Shown here: in pieces, positions 1 through 8,768 of the stretch
How positions within the stretch are numbered: the stretch's first letter is position 1
Layout: every line of letters starts with the position of its first letter
DNA from: Bifidobacterium sp. ESL0769
GTDB lineage: Bacteria; Actinomycetota; Actinomycetes; Actinomycetales; Bifidobacteriaceae
Direction: 5' to 3'
Assembly (NCBI RefSeq): GCF_029395495.1
Contig: NZ_CP113918.1
Coordinates: 1,550,001-1,614,000 of the forward strand
Length of the DNA stretch: 64,000 nucleotides
Made by a program: the position numbers and the translations under genes
Notes under the pieces: generated by a model
What the model saw: only the letters and a program-made list of their open reading frames with translations
Told to the model about the DNA's origin: nothing
The model's database searches: none

Positions 1-1274
1 CCTCCGGCGATGCCTTTGACTTGTGGAAGTACAGGCTCGGTTGCACTGCCGTCTTTGCCGACTGCAGCCCACGGATCGGTGGCTTGCCCTGCGGCAGAAG
101 CATCAGGTTCGGCGCTTGAGCCGTATGGACCCGTGGGACTTGCGGCTTGCGGGGCACCGAAAGCGCTGGATTGGCCGTTCATCGGAACAGCCTGCGTTGC
201 ACCAACCCCGTTACTTCCTGCGTTGAAACCAGACATACCGGGTAAAGCAGAGGCGGGAGCGCCACCAACACCTTGAATCTCACCAGTGACCGGGTTGACC
301 AGATCCTGCGGATGTCCTTCAATCAGCTGCGTCTCGTCACTCCGACCATTAAGGTCAGCGGCACGGTCAAAGGCCTCATCGCCGGCGTAACGCTCAAGTT
401 TCGTAACATCGTCGCCATCATTATCGGAATGGCCGAAAATACGGGAGAAGAATGCACCGATACCACGTTTGCGAGGCTGCGGCGCAGCATCGGTTTCATT
501 GTCTTCCTCGCTGCCGTCGTGGGCTGGCACACCCTCGGCAAGCTGCAACGTCTCGTCACCGACACGCACTTCGTTCGGGAATTGATCGCCCTGCGTGCCT
601 ACACCAACGCTTCCGGTATCGGCATCGTTCTCGTTGCCATCGCCGTTTTTGTGTCGTTGCGACCAGTCCTGTATGCGCTCGGGAATCTTGGTGATATCGA
701 GTTTGATGATGAGCAGCAGCGAAAATATAGCGACGACCACGAAAATAATGACGGCGAATACGCTGGAAAGTCCCCAAGCCAAAGGTGAGCCCAGCACGAA
801 ACCGAGCAGGCCTCCGGCACTGCGTAGCACGTCCATATTGAAATCACGCGACGGTGAGGCGACGATGGCGTCGATAATCGAGCAGATCGACCAGAACAGC
901 AGCGCACAGCCGATAATCAGACGTAGGTTGCGCTTGTGTTTAGCCGGGTCAAGAAGCACCTGATAGGCCACGACCAGCAAAAAGATCGGCAGCACTACAC
1001 TCATCACGCCGAACAGGCCGGCGGCGACCATGTGCAGCCAATGGCCCAGGAACCCGTCGACATGGAACCATTCGGAAGCGCAGAACATGATGGCGACAAT
1101 CACCAACATGAAAAAACCAGCGATGCGGCACAGCGTGGCATGACGAACGAAGAACGAAGCGTCAGCCGGCGGCATGACCTTCGTCGCCGCCGTTTCCCTA
1201 TCCGAAGAAGACCCGTTCGCTTTACCGCGACGGGTCTTTGAACTCTTGCCATTCGTCTGTGTCTTGCGTGCCAT
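1..1274 (-). CDS. ftsK: DNA translocase FtsK, N-terminal part (runs off left edge)
   Basis: Reading leftwards from an ATG at 1274, the protein begins MARKTQTNGKSSK. After a basic, Ser-rich start it has four hydrophobic segments within the first 200 residues (near residues 50-70, 76-105, 115-138 and 155-195), then a long acidic, Gly/Ala/Pro/Gln-rich linker that continues to the window edge. This is the architecture of FtsK/SpoIIIE, which anchors at the division septum and pumps chromosomal DNA through it before XerCD resolution. About 424 codons are present. The RecA-like motor and gamma domain would lie beyond the edge, so the ATPase motifs cannot be seen. The assignment rests on the four-helix membrane domain plus linker and on the neighbouring miaA, a pairing I recall from bifidobacteria. 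Confidence 0.8.
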   Translation of the reverse strand, partial: MARKTQTNGKSSKTRRGKANGSSSDRETAATKVMPPADASFFVRHATLCRIAGFFMLVIVAIMFCASEWFHVDGFLGHWLHMVAAGLFGVMSVVLPIFLLVVAYQVLLDPAKHKRNLRLIIGCALLFWSICSIIDAIVASPSRDFNMDVLRSAGGLLGFVLGSPLAWGLSSVFAVIIFVVVAIFSLLLIIKLDITKIPERIQDWSQRHKNGDGNENDADTGSVGVGTQGDQFPNEVRVGDETLQLAEGVPAHDGSEEDNETDAAPQPRKRGIGAFFSRIFGHSDNDGDDVTKLERYAGDEAFDRAADLNGRSDETQLIEGHPQDLVNPVTGEIQGVGGAPASALPGMSGFNAGSNGVGATQAVPMNGQSSAFGAPQAASPTGPYGSSAEPDASAAGQATDPWAAVGKDGSATEPVLPQVKGIAG

Positions 1275-1492
1275 AACAACAGTGATTCTACTTCAAGCCC
1301 GTCCCGTTGGGCGCGTTGAGCCACCAACCTGCCCAACCCTTTCAAAATGCCGACAGGATTATCAGATTATTCTTTCATATGAATTTTCAATACTTATGAT
1401 CATCCCTCGAAGTCCGTCCATTGCATTCGTTTTCCACAACGGCACGCAAGTCCAGGTATTTTCGCCTTTGGCCTTACGATGGAGATATGGTC

Positions 1493-2299
1493 ATGACCCC
1501 TGCAGAACGTGCGAGCGCCATCGCATTCTCCTATAAAAATTGCGAGCTTTCGGCAATCGTGCCGAGCGATGCGATGGTGACGGCCGCGAACGGCTACCAG
1601 CGCGGTACCATTAATCTTTCGAATTTCGTCGAAACACCTGAACTAACCGCACGACGAAAGAGATGCAATGAATCTCAGCTACGTGACGACCGGATTTTCG
1701 CCCGTTCAGTGCGGCTAATCGATTACGGATGGCCGGCACGCGGCGGGCTCGAGGAACTGAAAACCATCCATCGCGGGCTGTTCGTTGGGGCGGTGGCCGG
1801 TGCGGGAAAGCTACGTGATGATGGCAATACCGCATGCCAGACCAATGGAAGAGCTACGAACCAATCAAACCGCAATGATGACTTACCAATCCGTCAACAC
1901 CATCAACAGCAAAGTCCCTATTTCCCGTCCTCGCTTATCGAAACCGGGGCGGCCAATATCTTCTCGCAACTCGACGGGGGCAGCTGTTTTGCCGGGCTCG
2001 ACCGTGCCGGTTTTATCCACGCTCTGGCAAGCATCTACGACGAGCTGAACGCACTGCATCCGTTTGCCTATGGCAACGGGATGGTGCTGCGCATGTTCAT
2101 TTCGGAACTCACTCACGCGGTGGGCTGGGATCTGAACTGGGGCACGGTCACGTTCGAAAGCTACCGAAACGCAACCAACCTTGCGCTGTTCGAGCACGAC
2201 ATCTCGGAGTTGGAACGCATGTACGGCTCAATCACCAGACTCGCCAACCCGACGCGCATCTTCCTTATCTCCGGATGGGACCAGGGACCTGCACACTGA
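1493..2299 (+). CDS. Fic-domain protein with degenerate active-site motif
   Basis: A 268-residue protein. I start it at the ATG at 1493 because GGAG lies 8 nt upstream; an ATG at 1421 in the same frame has no ribosome site. The C-terminal half is a Fic fold: a GAGKLRD segment near residue 102, and HPFAYGNGMVLR at residues 189-200. Canonical Fic enzymes (AMPylation and related transfers) carry HPFx(D/E)GNGRxxR. Here the catalytic His, the GNG loop and the distal Arg are kept, but the Mg-binding Asp/Glu is Tyr and the first Arg is Met. No antitoxin-like partner gene is adjacent. It may have altered nucleotide use or be a decayed effector. The gene stands alone between ftsK and a repeat cluster. 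Confidence 0.72.
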   Translation: MTPAERASAIAFSYKNCELSAIVPSDAMVTAANGYQRGTINLSNFVETPELTARRKRCNESQLRDDRIFARSVRLIDYGWPARGGLEELKTIHRGLFVGAVAGAGKLRDDGNTACQTNGRATNQSNRNDDLPIRQHHQQQSPYFPSSLIETGAANIFSQLDGGSCFAGLDRAGFIHALASIYDELNALHPFAYGNGMVLRMFISELTHAVGWDLNWGTVTFESYRNATNLALFEHDISELERMYGSITRLANPTRIFLISGWDQGPAH

Positions 2300-2315
2300 G
2301 CTGAGCACGTGTAAC

Positions 2316-2475
2316 CAGTGCAAAAAGCACCTTTTAAGGCCCGTTTTGGTGCTTTTCGCACTGATTCAGGGCTTACTGCGGTGAAAAGCACGATTTTCGG
2401 CCGTTTTTGGTGCTTTTCTCACTGGTGCTGTGCAATAAGCACCATTTGGGGCCGTTTTTGGTGCTTTTCTCACTG
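2316..2475. repeat. Palindromic repeat cluster, family A, three units
   Basis: Three consecutive units of about 48-50 bp (2316-2363, 2375-2424, 2428-2475). In each, an AAAAGCAC-type arm is followed by a GC-rich centre and then the arm GGTGCTTTTCNCACTG, so every unit can form a hairpin. The TGA stop of miaA (minus strand) lies inside the third unit. Two more units of the same family lie at 62374-62484. The pattern resembles REP/BIME elements and may also end transcription. Confidence 0.85.
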
Positions 2476-3477
2476 GGTGGCGATGTCGCCCAGATGATGG
2501 GTAACATGACGCTCGTCAGCATGGGTGTCGGCCTCGTCGTAGTCGCCAGCATCGGCACAGGTGACGACGTCGAGCGCCTTATCCACCAAATCATCGTCGA
2601 GCGCATCGAGCCAGTGGATACGGGGGTCGCGGCCAAACCAACCCATCTGTTTGCGAGCCAGACGCTTCGTTTTCTGCGCGATGTCGGCGAATGCCTCGTC
2701 CTCGCTCATGTTTCCATCGAGATACGCCTCGATCTGCGCGTAACCCAGCGCACGCGAAGCGGTGACGCCGAGAAGCGGACGGATGTGGCGCACCTCGTCG
2801 ACGAAACCCTGCTCACGCATTTGCGCGGTGCGGATATCGATACGCCGGTCGAGTTCCTCGCGCGGCAAATCAAGGCCGATCTGTACAGACGGGATGACGT
2901 AACGATAGCGCGGAAGGCTTGCAGAATAAGGCCTGCCGGTAATCTCGATGACCTCCAGCGCTCGTATGGTGCGGCGTGCGTTATGAGGGTCCATGCGCTC
3001 GGCGGCTTGTGGGTCCTTGCGTTTCAGTTCGTCGTAAAGCGCGCCCGCCCCTTCACTTTCAGCCCGCTGTTCAAGCTGCGAACGCACCGCGGAATCGGTG
3101 CCGGGAAACGAAATATCGTCGATAGCCGCGCGTGCATACAGGCCGGAACCACCAACCAAAATCGGCCGCACTCCCCCGCCCTGCAGGTCTGAAATTTCCT
3201 GACGTGCCAGTTTCTGGAACCTGGCGACCGTCATCGTTTCACCAGGATCAATGATGTCGAGCAGATGGTGCGGCACCGCAGCCTGCTCCTCGGCACTCGC
3301 CTTGGCCGTGCCGATATCCATATATCGATACATCTGGTAAGCGTCGGCATTGACGATTTCCGCATGCTGCCCGCGCCCGGCAAGCTGCTGCGCCAGTGCG
3401 ATGCCCAAGCCCGTCTTGCCCGAAGCGGTAGGCCCAATAGTGGAAACGACACGTGCGTTGCTGCCATTCGTTTCCAT
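2470..3477 (-). CDS. miaA: tRNA dimethylallyltransferase MiaA
   Basis: Transfers a dimethylallyl group from DMAPP to N6 of A37 in tRNAs that read UNN codons. The 335-residue protein shows the P-loop [11 protein letters not shown] near residue 12, the substrate loop [17 protein letters not shown], the PHHLLDI motif, [10 protein letters not shown], and the C-terminal [13 protein letters not shown] segment characteristic of MiaA. I place the start at 3477 because GGAGG lies 7-8 nt upstream; the frame stays open 20 codons further but without a ribosome site. The last 60 residues beyond the conserved core are Asp/His-rich and poorly conserved. The stop codon is embedded in a family A palindrome. 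Its neighbour ftsK reads the same way. Confidence 0.95.
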   Translation of the reverse strand: METNGSNARVVSTIGPTASGKTGLGIALAQQLAGRGQHAEIVNADAYQMYRYMDIGTAKASAEEQAAVPHHLLDIIDPGETMTVARFQKLARQEISDLQGGGVRPILVGGSGLYARAAIDDISFPGTDSAVRSQLEQRAESEGAGALYDELKRKDPQAAERMDPHNARRTIRALEVIEITGRPYSASLPRYRYVIPSVQIGLDLPREELDRRIDIRTAQMREQGFVDEVRHIRPLLGVTASRALGYAQIEAYLDGNMSEDEAFADIAQKTKRLARKQMGWFGRDPRIHWLDALDDDLVDKALDVVTCADAGDYDEADTHADERHVTHHLGDIATQ

Positions 3478-3611
3478 ATTTCCGCCTCCAGGTAATCGAA
3501 CGTTCAACCTTTCATTCGCGATTCTAACGACGGGCATAACCTATGGTTTTTGTGTTGGTTTTTAAGGAAACGTCCAGTTTAGATAGACGGCTCTCGTTAA
3601 GATGGGAAGAC

Positions 3612-4376
3612 GTGATACTTGATCGACACGAACGCATTAACACCGCAGAAATCCAGGCAAGGCTTGAAAAGGTGGCCGAAACCGGCAGCGTGGAGCCGGA
3701 AAAGCCGCCTTTCCCGGCCGAGGAAATCACTGAATTCATCGACATGATGCAGGTCTACGAAGGCGCGATGTACGAGATCAGCACCAAACTCGAGGTGCTC
3801 GACAGCGAGTTCCACGTCCACTTCGCTCACGACCCCATCCACCATATGGAACGAAGACTCAAATCCGTCAATTCGATTCTGGGCAAGCTGCAGCGCCGCG
3901 GCCTGCCGATGTGCACGAAATCGATTCGCGACAACCTTTTCGACGTGGCCGGCATCCGCGTAATCTGCAACTACCGCGACGATGTTTACTCCGTGGCCAA
4001 CTATCTTTCCAGCCAGTCCGACATCCAGGTGCTGCGCGTCAAGGACTATATCAAGAACCCGAAGCAGAACGGTTATCGCAGCCTGCATGTCATCTATGCG
4101 GTGCCCGTTTTCCTCTCCACCGGCGAACATTACACGCCGGTCGAGGTGCAGTTCCGCACCATCGCCATGGATTATTGGGCCAGCCTCGAGCACGCCTTGC
4201 GCTACAAGTCCAACCTGCCGGATGCCAAACTCACCGAACATTCGCAGACGCTGCTCGACTGCGCACGCAGTCTGCAGAACATCGAGACGCAGATGCAGAA
4301 CATCCACCGCGATATCAACGGCGCGCCCCAGCAGGAGGAGGCGCCGACCTCACAGGCCTTCGACCCGAAGAGATAG
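3612..4376 (+). CDS. Small alarmone synthetase (RelA/SpoT synthetase domain, RelQ-type)
   Basis: Makes (p)ppGpp-type alarmones from ATP and GDP or GTP. It has only the synthetase domain, with no HD hydrolase, TGS or ACT domain. Visible motifs are DVAGIRVICNY, VKDYIKNPKQNGYRSLH, and VEVQFRTIAMDYWASLEH, the last carrying the base- and Mg-binding residues. The length (about 254 residues) suits stand-alone RelQ/YjbM proteins. The start is uncertain: the frame opens at an ATG at 3543, but its first 23 residues look non-coding, and the GTG at 3612 follows a GGGA. It is divergent from miaA with a short shared promoter region. Confidence 0.88.
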   Translation: MILDRHERINTAEIQARLEKVAETGSVEPEKPPFPAEEITEFIDMMQVYEGAMYEISTKLEVLDSEFHVHFAHDPIHHMERRLKSVNSILGKLQRRGLPMCTKSIRDNLFDVAGIRVICNYRDDVYSVANYLSSQSDIQVLRVKDYIKNPKQNGYRSLHVIYAVPVFLSTGEHYTPVEVQFRTIAMDYWASLEHALRYKSNLPDAKLTEHSQTLLDCARSLQNIETQMQNIHRDINGAPQQEEAPTSQAFDPKR

Positions 4377-4424
4377 CGAAGACAACGAAATAATAAGGTC
4401 GCCAAAGCGCCGCTTTAGGCAATC

Positions 4425-4462
4425 ATTTCGCCGGTTTCTATATATCAAGAAACCGGCGAAAT
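4425..4462 (+). terminator. Hairpin downstream of alarmone synthetase
   Basis: A 14-bp perfect inverted repeat (ATTTCGCCGGTTTC and its complement) with a 10-nt AT-rich loop lies about 50 nt after the alarmone synthetase stop. There is only a weak T-run after it, so termination may be partial before the BI-1 gene. Confidence 0.55.
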
Positions 4463-4569
4463 GTTATTCCCTCATTCTTTATTGTTCACACTCAGCCAAT
4501 TGCCAGAGTCTTCCGGTATTATTTAGTCATAACGAAAATTTCAATCGGAAATCGATAAAAGGAGCAGGC

Positions 4570-5577
4570 ATGGCTTTCGGGAACAAGCCTGAAAATAACA
4601 ACGCACAGCAGCCTTACGGACAGCCAGCGCCATACGGGCAGAACTACGGACAAAATTACGGCCAACCAAATGCGTACGAACAGAATTACGGCCAACCGCA
4701 ATATAACCAGCAACCCCAGCCGCAGCGCCAGCCATACGGGCAGCCCTATAGTCAAAGTCAGGGCAACATGCAGTATGGCCAGCCTTACGCGCAACCGCAA
4801 TATCAGCAACCTCAGTATGGGCAGCCGGCCTACGCTGGTGCAGGCGCAGGAACAGCCGCGCCGACGATGACGATGAACGGGCAGACCGCCTATTCCTTCG
4901 AGCACGCACGCCACGTCTCCACCACCAAGGCCTATGGCGAGATGACGCTGGGCCTGCTGCTCACCGCCGTTGTCGCCATCTTGACGCAGATGACCGGTGC
5001 GCTTGAAGGCTTCCTGATGACGACAGGCACCATCGGCTGGATCGGCTTGGCCGTGGTGCAGGTGGCCATTGCCATCGTGCTGGGCTGGCGCATCGACAAG
5101 ATGAAGGTGAGCACCGCACACGTGCTGTTCTACCTTTATGCGGCGCTGACCGGCTTCACACTCGCGACCATTTTCTATACCTACAGCCTGCCGTCCATCG
5201 GCATCGCACTCGGGATGTGCGTCGCGTTCTTCTTCGTGCTCACCATGCTTTCGCTGACCACCAAGAAGGACATGCTCAAGGCCGGCCCGATTCTCTTTGT
5301 CGCGCTTCTGGTGCTGCTGATCGGCGAAGTCATCATGATGTTCCTTGCGCCTTCACAGACCACGCTGATGGTCACCGGCGCCATCGGTCTCGTCATCTTC
5401 GCAGGTCTGACGATGTATGACGCCCAGCAGACGCGCGCCATGTTCGACGTGGCCGAGCGTTCCGGCGACACCTTGATGTACAACCGCATCTCGATCATCT
5501 GCGCGCTGAACCTTTACCTCGACTTCATCAACATGTTCCTCTATCTGCTCCAGATTTTCGGCAACAGCGACAACTAA
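4570..5577 (+). CDS. BAX inhibitor-1/YccA family membrane protein with PYGQ-rich N-terminus
   Basis: A 335-residue protein starting at the ATG at 4570, with AAAAGGAG 6-7 nt upstream. The first 95 residues are a low-complexity cytosolic segment built from YGQP/PQYQQ repeats. The rest holds seven hydrophobic segments, from GLLLTAVVAILTQ to the C-terminal LYLDFINMFLYLLQIFG, which is the signature end of the BI-1/YccA/YetJ family. Homologues act as pH-gated calcium leak channels or protease modulators; the role in this organism is not known. A strong bidirectional terminator separates it from the convergent acn gene. Confidence 0.88.
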   Translation: MAFGNKPENNNAQQPYGQPAPYGQNYGQNYGQPNAYEQNYGQPQYNQQPQPQRQPYGQPYSQSQGNMQYGQPYAQPQYQQPQYGQPAYAGAGAGTAAPTMTMNGQTAYSFEHARHVSTTKAYGEMTLGLLLTAVVAILTQMTGALEGFLMTTGTIGWIGLAVVQVAIAIVLGWRIDKMKVSTAHVLFYLYAALTGFTLATIFYTYSLPSIGIALGMCVAFFFVLTMLSLTTKKDMLKAGPILFVALLVLLIGEVIMMFLAPSQTTLMVTGAIGLVIFAGLTMYDAQQTRAMFDVAERSGDTLMYNRISIICALNLYLDFINMFLYLLQIFGNSDN

Positions 5578-5620
5578 AGGAACAACACGGTTTCACAAAG
5601 TCGATAACACGGTTTTCAGA

Positions 5621-5672
5621 TAACAAAAATCGGGAATGACGGAATTGATCCGCCGTTCCCGATTTTTTGTTA
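5621..5672. terminator. Bidirectional rho-independent terminator
   Basis: The arms AAAAATCGGGAA and TTCCCGATTTTTT flank a 15-nt middle, with A-runs on one side and T-runs on the other. It sits between the convergent BI-1 and aconitase genes and can serve both. Confidence 0.88.
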
Positions 5673-5724
5673 TCTCGACGAGATTTCGTTTTTACGGAAC
5701 ACGTCGGTCAGGGCTCTATTATGT

Positions 5725-8445
5725 CTACTTCATCAGCTTGCGCAGGACATACTGGAGGATGCCACCGTTGCGGTAGTACTCGGCCTCGCCGGGGGTGTCG
5801 ATGCGGACGGTGGCGTCGAACTCGATGGGCTTGGGTGCTGGTTTGCCGTCAGCCGCGGACTTCGTGGCGACGACGTGGACCGTCTCGGGGATGGTGCCGT
5901 TGTTGAGCACATCAATGCCTTGGAAATCATAGGTTTCCGTACCATCAAGATCCAACGACTCCGCCGATTGGCCTTCTGGGAACTGCAGGGGCAGCACACC
6001 CATGCCGATGAGGTTGGAGCGGTGGATGCGCTCGAAGCTCTTGGCAATGACAACCTTGACGCCGAGCATCAGCGTGCCTTTGGCAGCCCAGTCGCGCGAG
6101 GATCCGGTACCGTATTCGGCGCCGGCGAGCACGACCAAAGGCGTACCAGCCTTACGGTAATCGAGGGAAGCATCGAAAATCGTGGAGGGCTTACCAGTGA
6201 CGAAATCATAGGTGAACCCGCCGGGGCGCACTTCCTCACCCACCGAGGCGAGCAGCTGGTTACGCAAACGGATGTTGCCGAACGTGCCACGAACCATCAC
6301 CTCGTGATTGCCACGACGCGAACCGTAGGAATTGAAGTCCTTGGGCTCGATATCATGCTCCAGCAGATATTTGCCAGCGGGGCTCGAGGCGGGGAACGCG
6401 CCGGCCGGCGAAATGTGGTCGGTGGTCACTGAATCTCCAAGCAATGCCAGCACACGAGCACCATGCACATCCTCGACCGGCTGCGGTTTGGCACTCATGC
6501 CATCGAAGAAGATCTGCTTACGCACATACGTCGAATCCGGGTCCCAAGCGAAGCGCTCGCCCTTCGGCACGTCGAGGGACTTCCAGCGTTCGTCACCCTC
6601 AAAGACGTCGGCGTAGTCACGCACGAACATCTCGCGGTTGACGGACGACGAGACGACCTTATCAATCTCTTCATTGCTTGGCCAGATATCGCACAGGAAA
6701 ATCTCACGGCCAGTTTTGGCATCCGTGCCGAGCGGCTGGGTTTCGAAGTCGAAATCGAGCGTGCCGGCGATGGCATAGGCGATGACCAGCGGCGGCGAGG
6801 CCAGATAGTTCATCTTGACGTCAGGGCTGATGCGCCCTTCGAAGTTACGGTTGCCGGAAAGCACCGAGACCACGGTCAAATCGTTGTCGTTGACGGCCTT
6901 GGAGATTTCGGGCAGCAACGGACCCGAGTTGCCGATGCAGGTGGTGCAGCCGAAACCGACCAGCTCGTAACCCAGCGCGTTCAGATCCTCCTGCAAGCCA
7001 GCTTTCTTGAGATAGTCGGCCACGACCTGCGAACCCGGGGCCAGCGAGGTCTTGACCCACGGCTTCGGCTTCAGACCATGCTCTCGGGCGGCACGGGCGA
7101 GCAACCCAGCGGCAATCATCACCGACGGGTTGGAGGTGTTGGTGCAGCTGGTGATGGAGGCGATGGCGACATCACCGTTCGTGATCTCGAAGTCACCACG
7201 GAAATCGGTATGCACCGGAACTGGATCCTGGTTGGTCTTCGGCGTCTCATAATCCGGCAACGTCTTTTCGAACGTTTCCTTGGCTTGGTCTAGCCGAATA
7301 CGGTCCTGCGGGCGCTTCGGGCCGGCAATCGAGGGAACGACTGTGCCGAGATCAAGTGACATATATTCGGAATATTCCGGTTCGACATAATCGGGGTCGC
7401 TGGTGTCACCCCAGAGACGATTGGCCTTGGCATAGGCCTCGACCAGCGCGATCTGTTCCTCGCTGCGACCGGTGAGGCGCAGATAATCCAGCGTGACCTG
7501 ATCGATGGGGAAGATGCCGCAGGTCGAACCGAATTCAGGGCTCATATTGCCGATGGTGGCACGGTTGGCCAGCGGCACCGAAGCGACGCCGTCACCGTAG
7601 AACTCAACGAATTTGCCGACCACGCCGTGCTCGCGCAGCATCTGGGTGATGGTGAGCACCACGTCGGTGGCGGTGACGCCTTCGGGAATGAAACCGGTCA
7701 GCCTGAAGCCGACCACGCGCGGAACGAGCATGGAGATGGGCTGGCCAAGCATGGCCGCCTCGGCTTCAATGCCGCCGACGCCCCAGCCGAGCACACCAAG
7801 TCCACCGACCATGGTGGTGTGCGAATCAGTGCCGACGCAGGAGTCGAGGTAGGCGAGGTCACGACCACGTTCCCCCGGTTTGCTCATAACGACCTTGGCA
7901 AGGTATTCGATATTGACCTGATGGATGATGCCAGTCCCCGGCGGTACGACACGGAAGTTCTTGAACGCCTGCTGGCCCCAGCGCAGAAAACGGTAGCGCT
8001 CGCCGTTACGTTGGTATTCGCGGTCCATGTTGCGGGCGACCGCATCGGAGACAGCGTAATTGTCGATCTGCACGGAGTGGTCGATGACCATGTCGGCCTC
8101 GACCTGCGGGTTGATGACCTCAGGATCGCCACCCAAATCCGCCACGGCGTCGCGCATGGTGGCGAGATCGACGATGCACGGCACGCCGGTGAAGTCCTGC
8201 ATCAAGACGCGCGATGGCCCGAATTCAATCTCGTGGCTGGGTTCGGCGTTGGGGTCCCATTTGAGCAATTCGTTGACTTGGCCCTCAGTAACGTTGACGC
8301 CGTCGATGCGGCGCAGCAGGTTCTCGACCAAGACCTTCAACGAATACGGTAGGTGTTCAATGCCCGGCAGATCCGCGATTCGGTAATAATCGACAACCCT
8401 CTCCCCGACCCGCAATGTGTCCAGCTGCTCGTCCCGCAATGACAT
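5725..8445 (-). CDS. acnA: Aconitate hydratase A
   Basis: Interconverts citrate and isocitrate. At 906 residues it matches the bacterial AcnA/IRP1 length. The three 4Fe-4S cysteines lie in [12 protein letters not shown] and [13 protein letters not shown]. The substrate-loop segments [14 protein letters not shown] and the C-terminal swivel-domain motifs ([27 protein letters not shown]) are intact. Start at ATG 8445 with CGGAGGG seven nt upstream. Bifidobacteria lack a full TCA cycle, so the likely role is making 2-oxoglutarate for glutamate synthesis. It is transcribed alone, with a long AT-rich region upstream. Confidence 0.97.
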   Translation of the reverse strand: MSLRDEQLDTLRVGERVVDYYRIADLPGIEHLPYSLKVLVENLLRRIDGVNVTEGQVNELLKWDPNAEPSHEIEFGPSRVLMQDFTGVPCIVDLATMRDAVADLGGDPEVINPQVEADMVIDHSVQIDNYAVSDAVARNMDREYQRNGERYRFLRWGQQAFKNFRVVPPGTGIIHQVNIEYLAKVVMSKPGERGRDLAYLDSCVGTDSHTTMVGGLGVLGWGVGGIEAEAAMLGQPISMLVPRVVGFRLTGFIPEGVTATDVVLTITQMLREHGVVGKFVEFYGDGVASVPLANRATIGNMSPEFGSTCGIFPIDQVTLDYLRLTGRSEEQIALVEAYAKANRLWGDTSDPDYVEPEYSEYMSLDLGTVVPSIAGPKRPQDRIRLDQAKETFEKTLPDYETPKTNQDPVPVHTDFRGDFEITNGDVAIASITSCTNTSNPSVMIAAGLLARAAREHGLKPKPWVKTSLAPGSQVVADYLKKAGLQEDLNALGYELVGFGCTTCIGNSGPLLPEISKAVNDNDLTVVSVLSGNRNFEGRISPDVKMNYLASPPLVIAYAIAGTLDFDFETQPLGTDAKTGREIFLCDIWPSNEEIDKVVSSSVNREMFVRDYADVFEGDERWKSLDVPKGERFAWDPDSTYVRKQIFFDGMSAKPQPVEDVHGARVLALLGDSVTTDHISPAGAFPASSPAGKYLLEHDIEPKDFNSYGSRRGNHEVMVRGTFGNIRLRNQLLASVGEEVRPGGFTYDFVTGKPSTIFDASLDYRKAGTPLVVLAGAEYGTGSSRDWAAKGTLMLGVKVVIAKSFERIHRSNLIGMGVLPLQFPEGQSAESLDLDGTETYDFQGIDVLNNGTIPETVHVVATKSAADGKPAPKPIEFDATVRIDTPGEAEYYRNGGILQYVLRKLMK

Positions 8446-8768
8446 TGAAACCCTCCGAACGTTTTGACGATGTACCTATTTCATTATCGGTCAATCGAAA
8501 GTCGGAAACGTTAATAATGCCGCTCCCGCGTCGATTCCATAATAATTACAAGATAAAACGCTTGAAAAATCAACGAAAGCGGACAATTCACTATGTGAGA
8601 CCACCAAACACAGGAATGCTCAGGAACACATATAGGTTATTAAAAATATTAAAAACTCACGAATTATCATTACAAAACAAAGCATACAGGTTCAACATTT
8701 TCGTTGCTGACAATAATCTTGAATCTGCATACTTGACCAAGCTATTGCAAAAACCGCAGGTCTACGGC
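8446..8768. other. AT-rich intergenic region upstream of acnA
   Basis: These 323 bp lie between the acnA start and the stop of the P-type ATPase gene. The AT content is well above that of the neighbours. It must hold the acnA promoter and a possible terminator hairpin at its right end. A reading frame crosses it on the plus strand but lacks a ribosome site and any recognisable motif, so I call no gene here. Confidence 0.6.
8748..8767 (-). terminator. Possible terminator of the P-type ATPase gene
   Basis: Immediately after the stop codon, read leftwards, CCGTA-GACC-TGCGG followed by TTTTTG forms a short hairpin with a T-run. The stem is only about 5 bp and includes a G-T pair. Confidence 0.45.
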
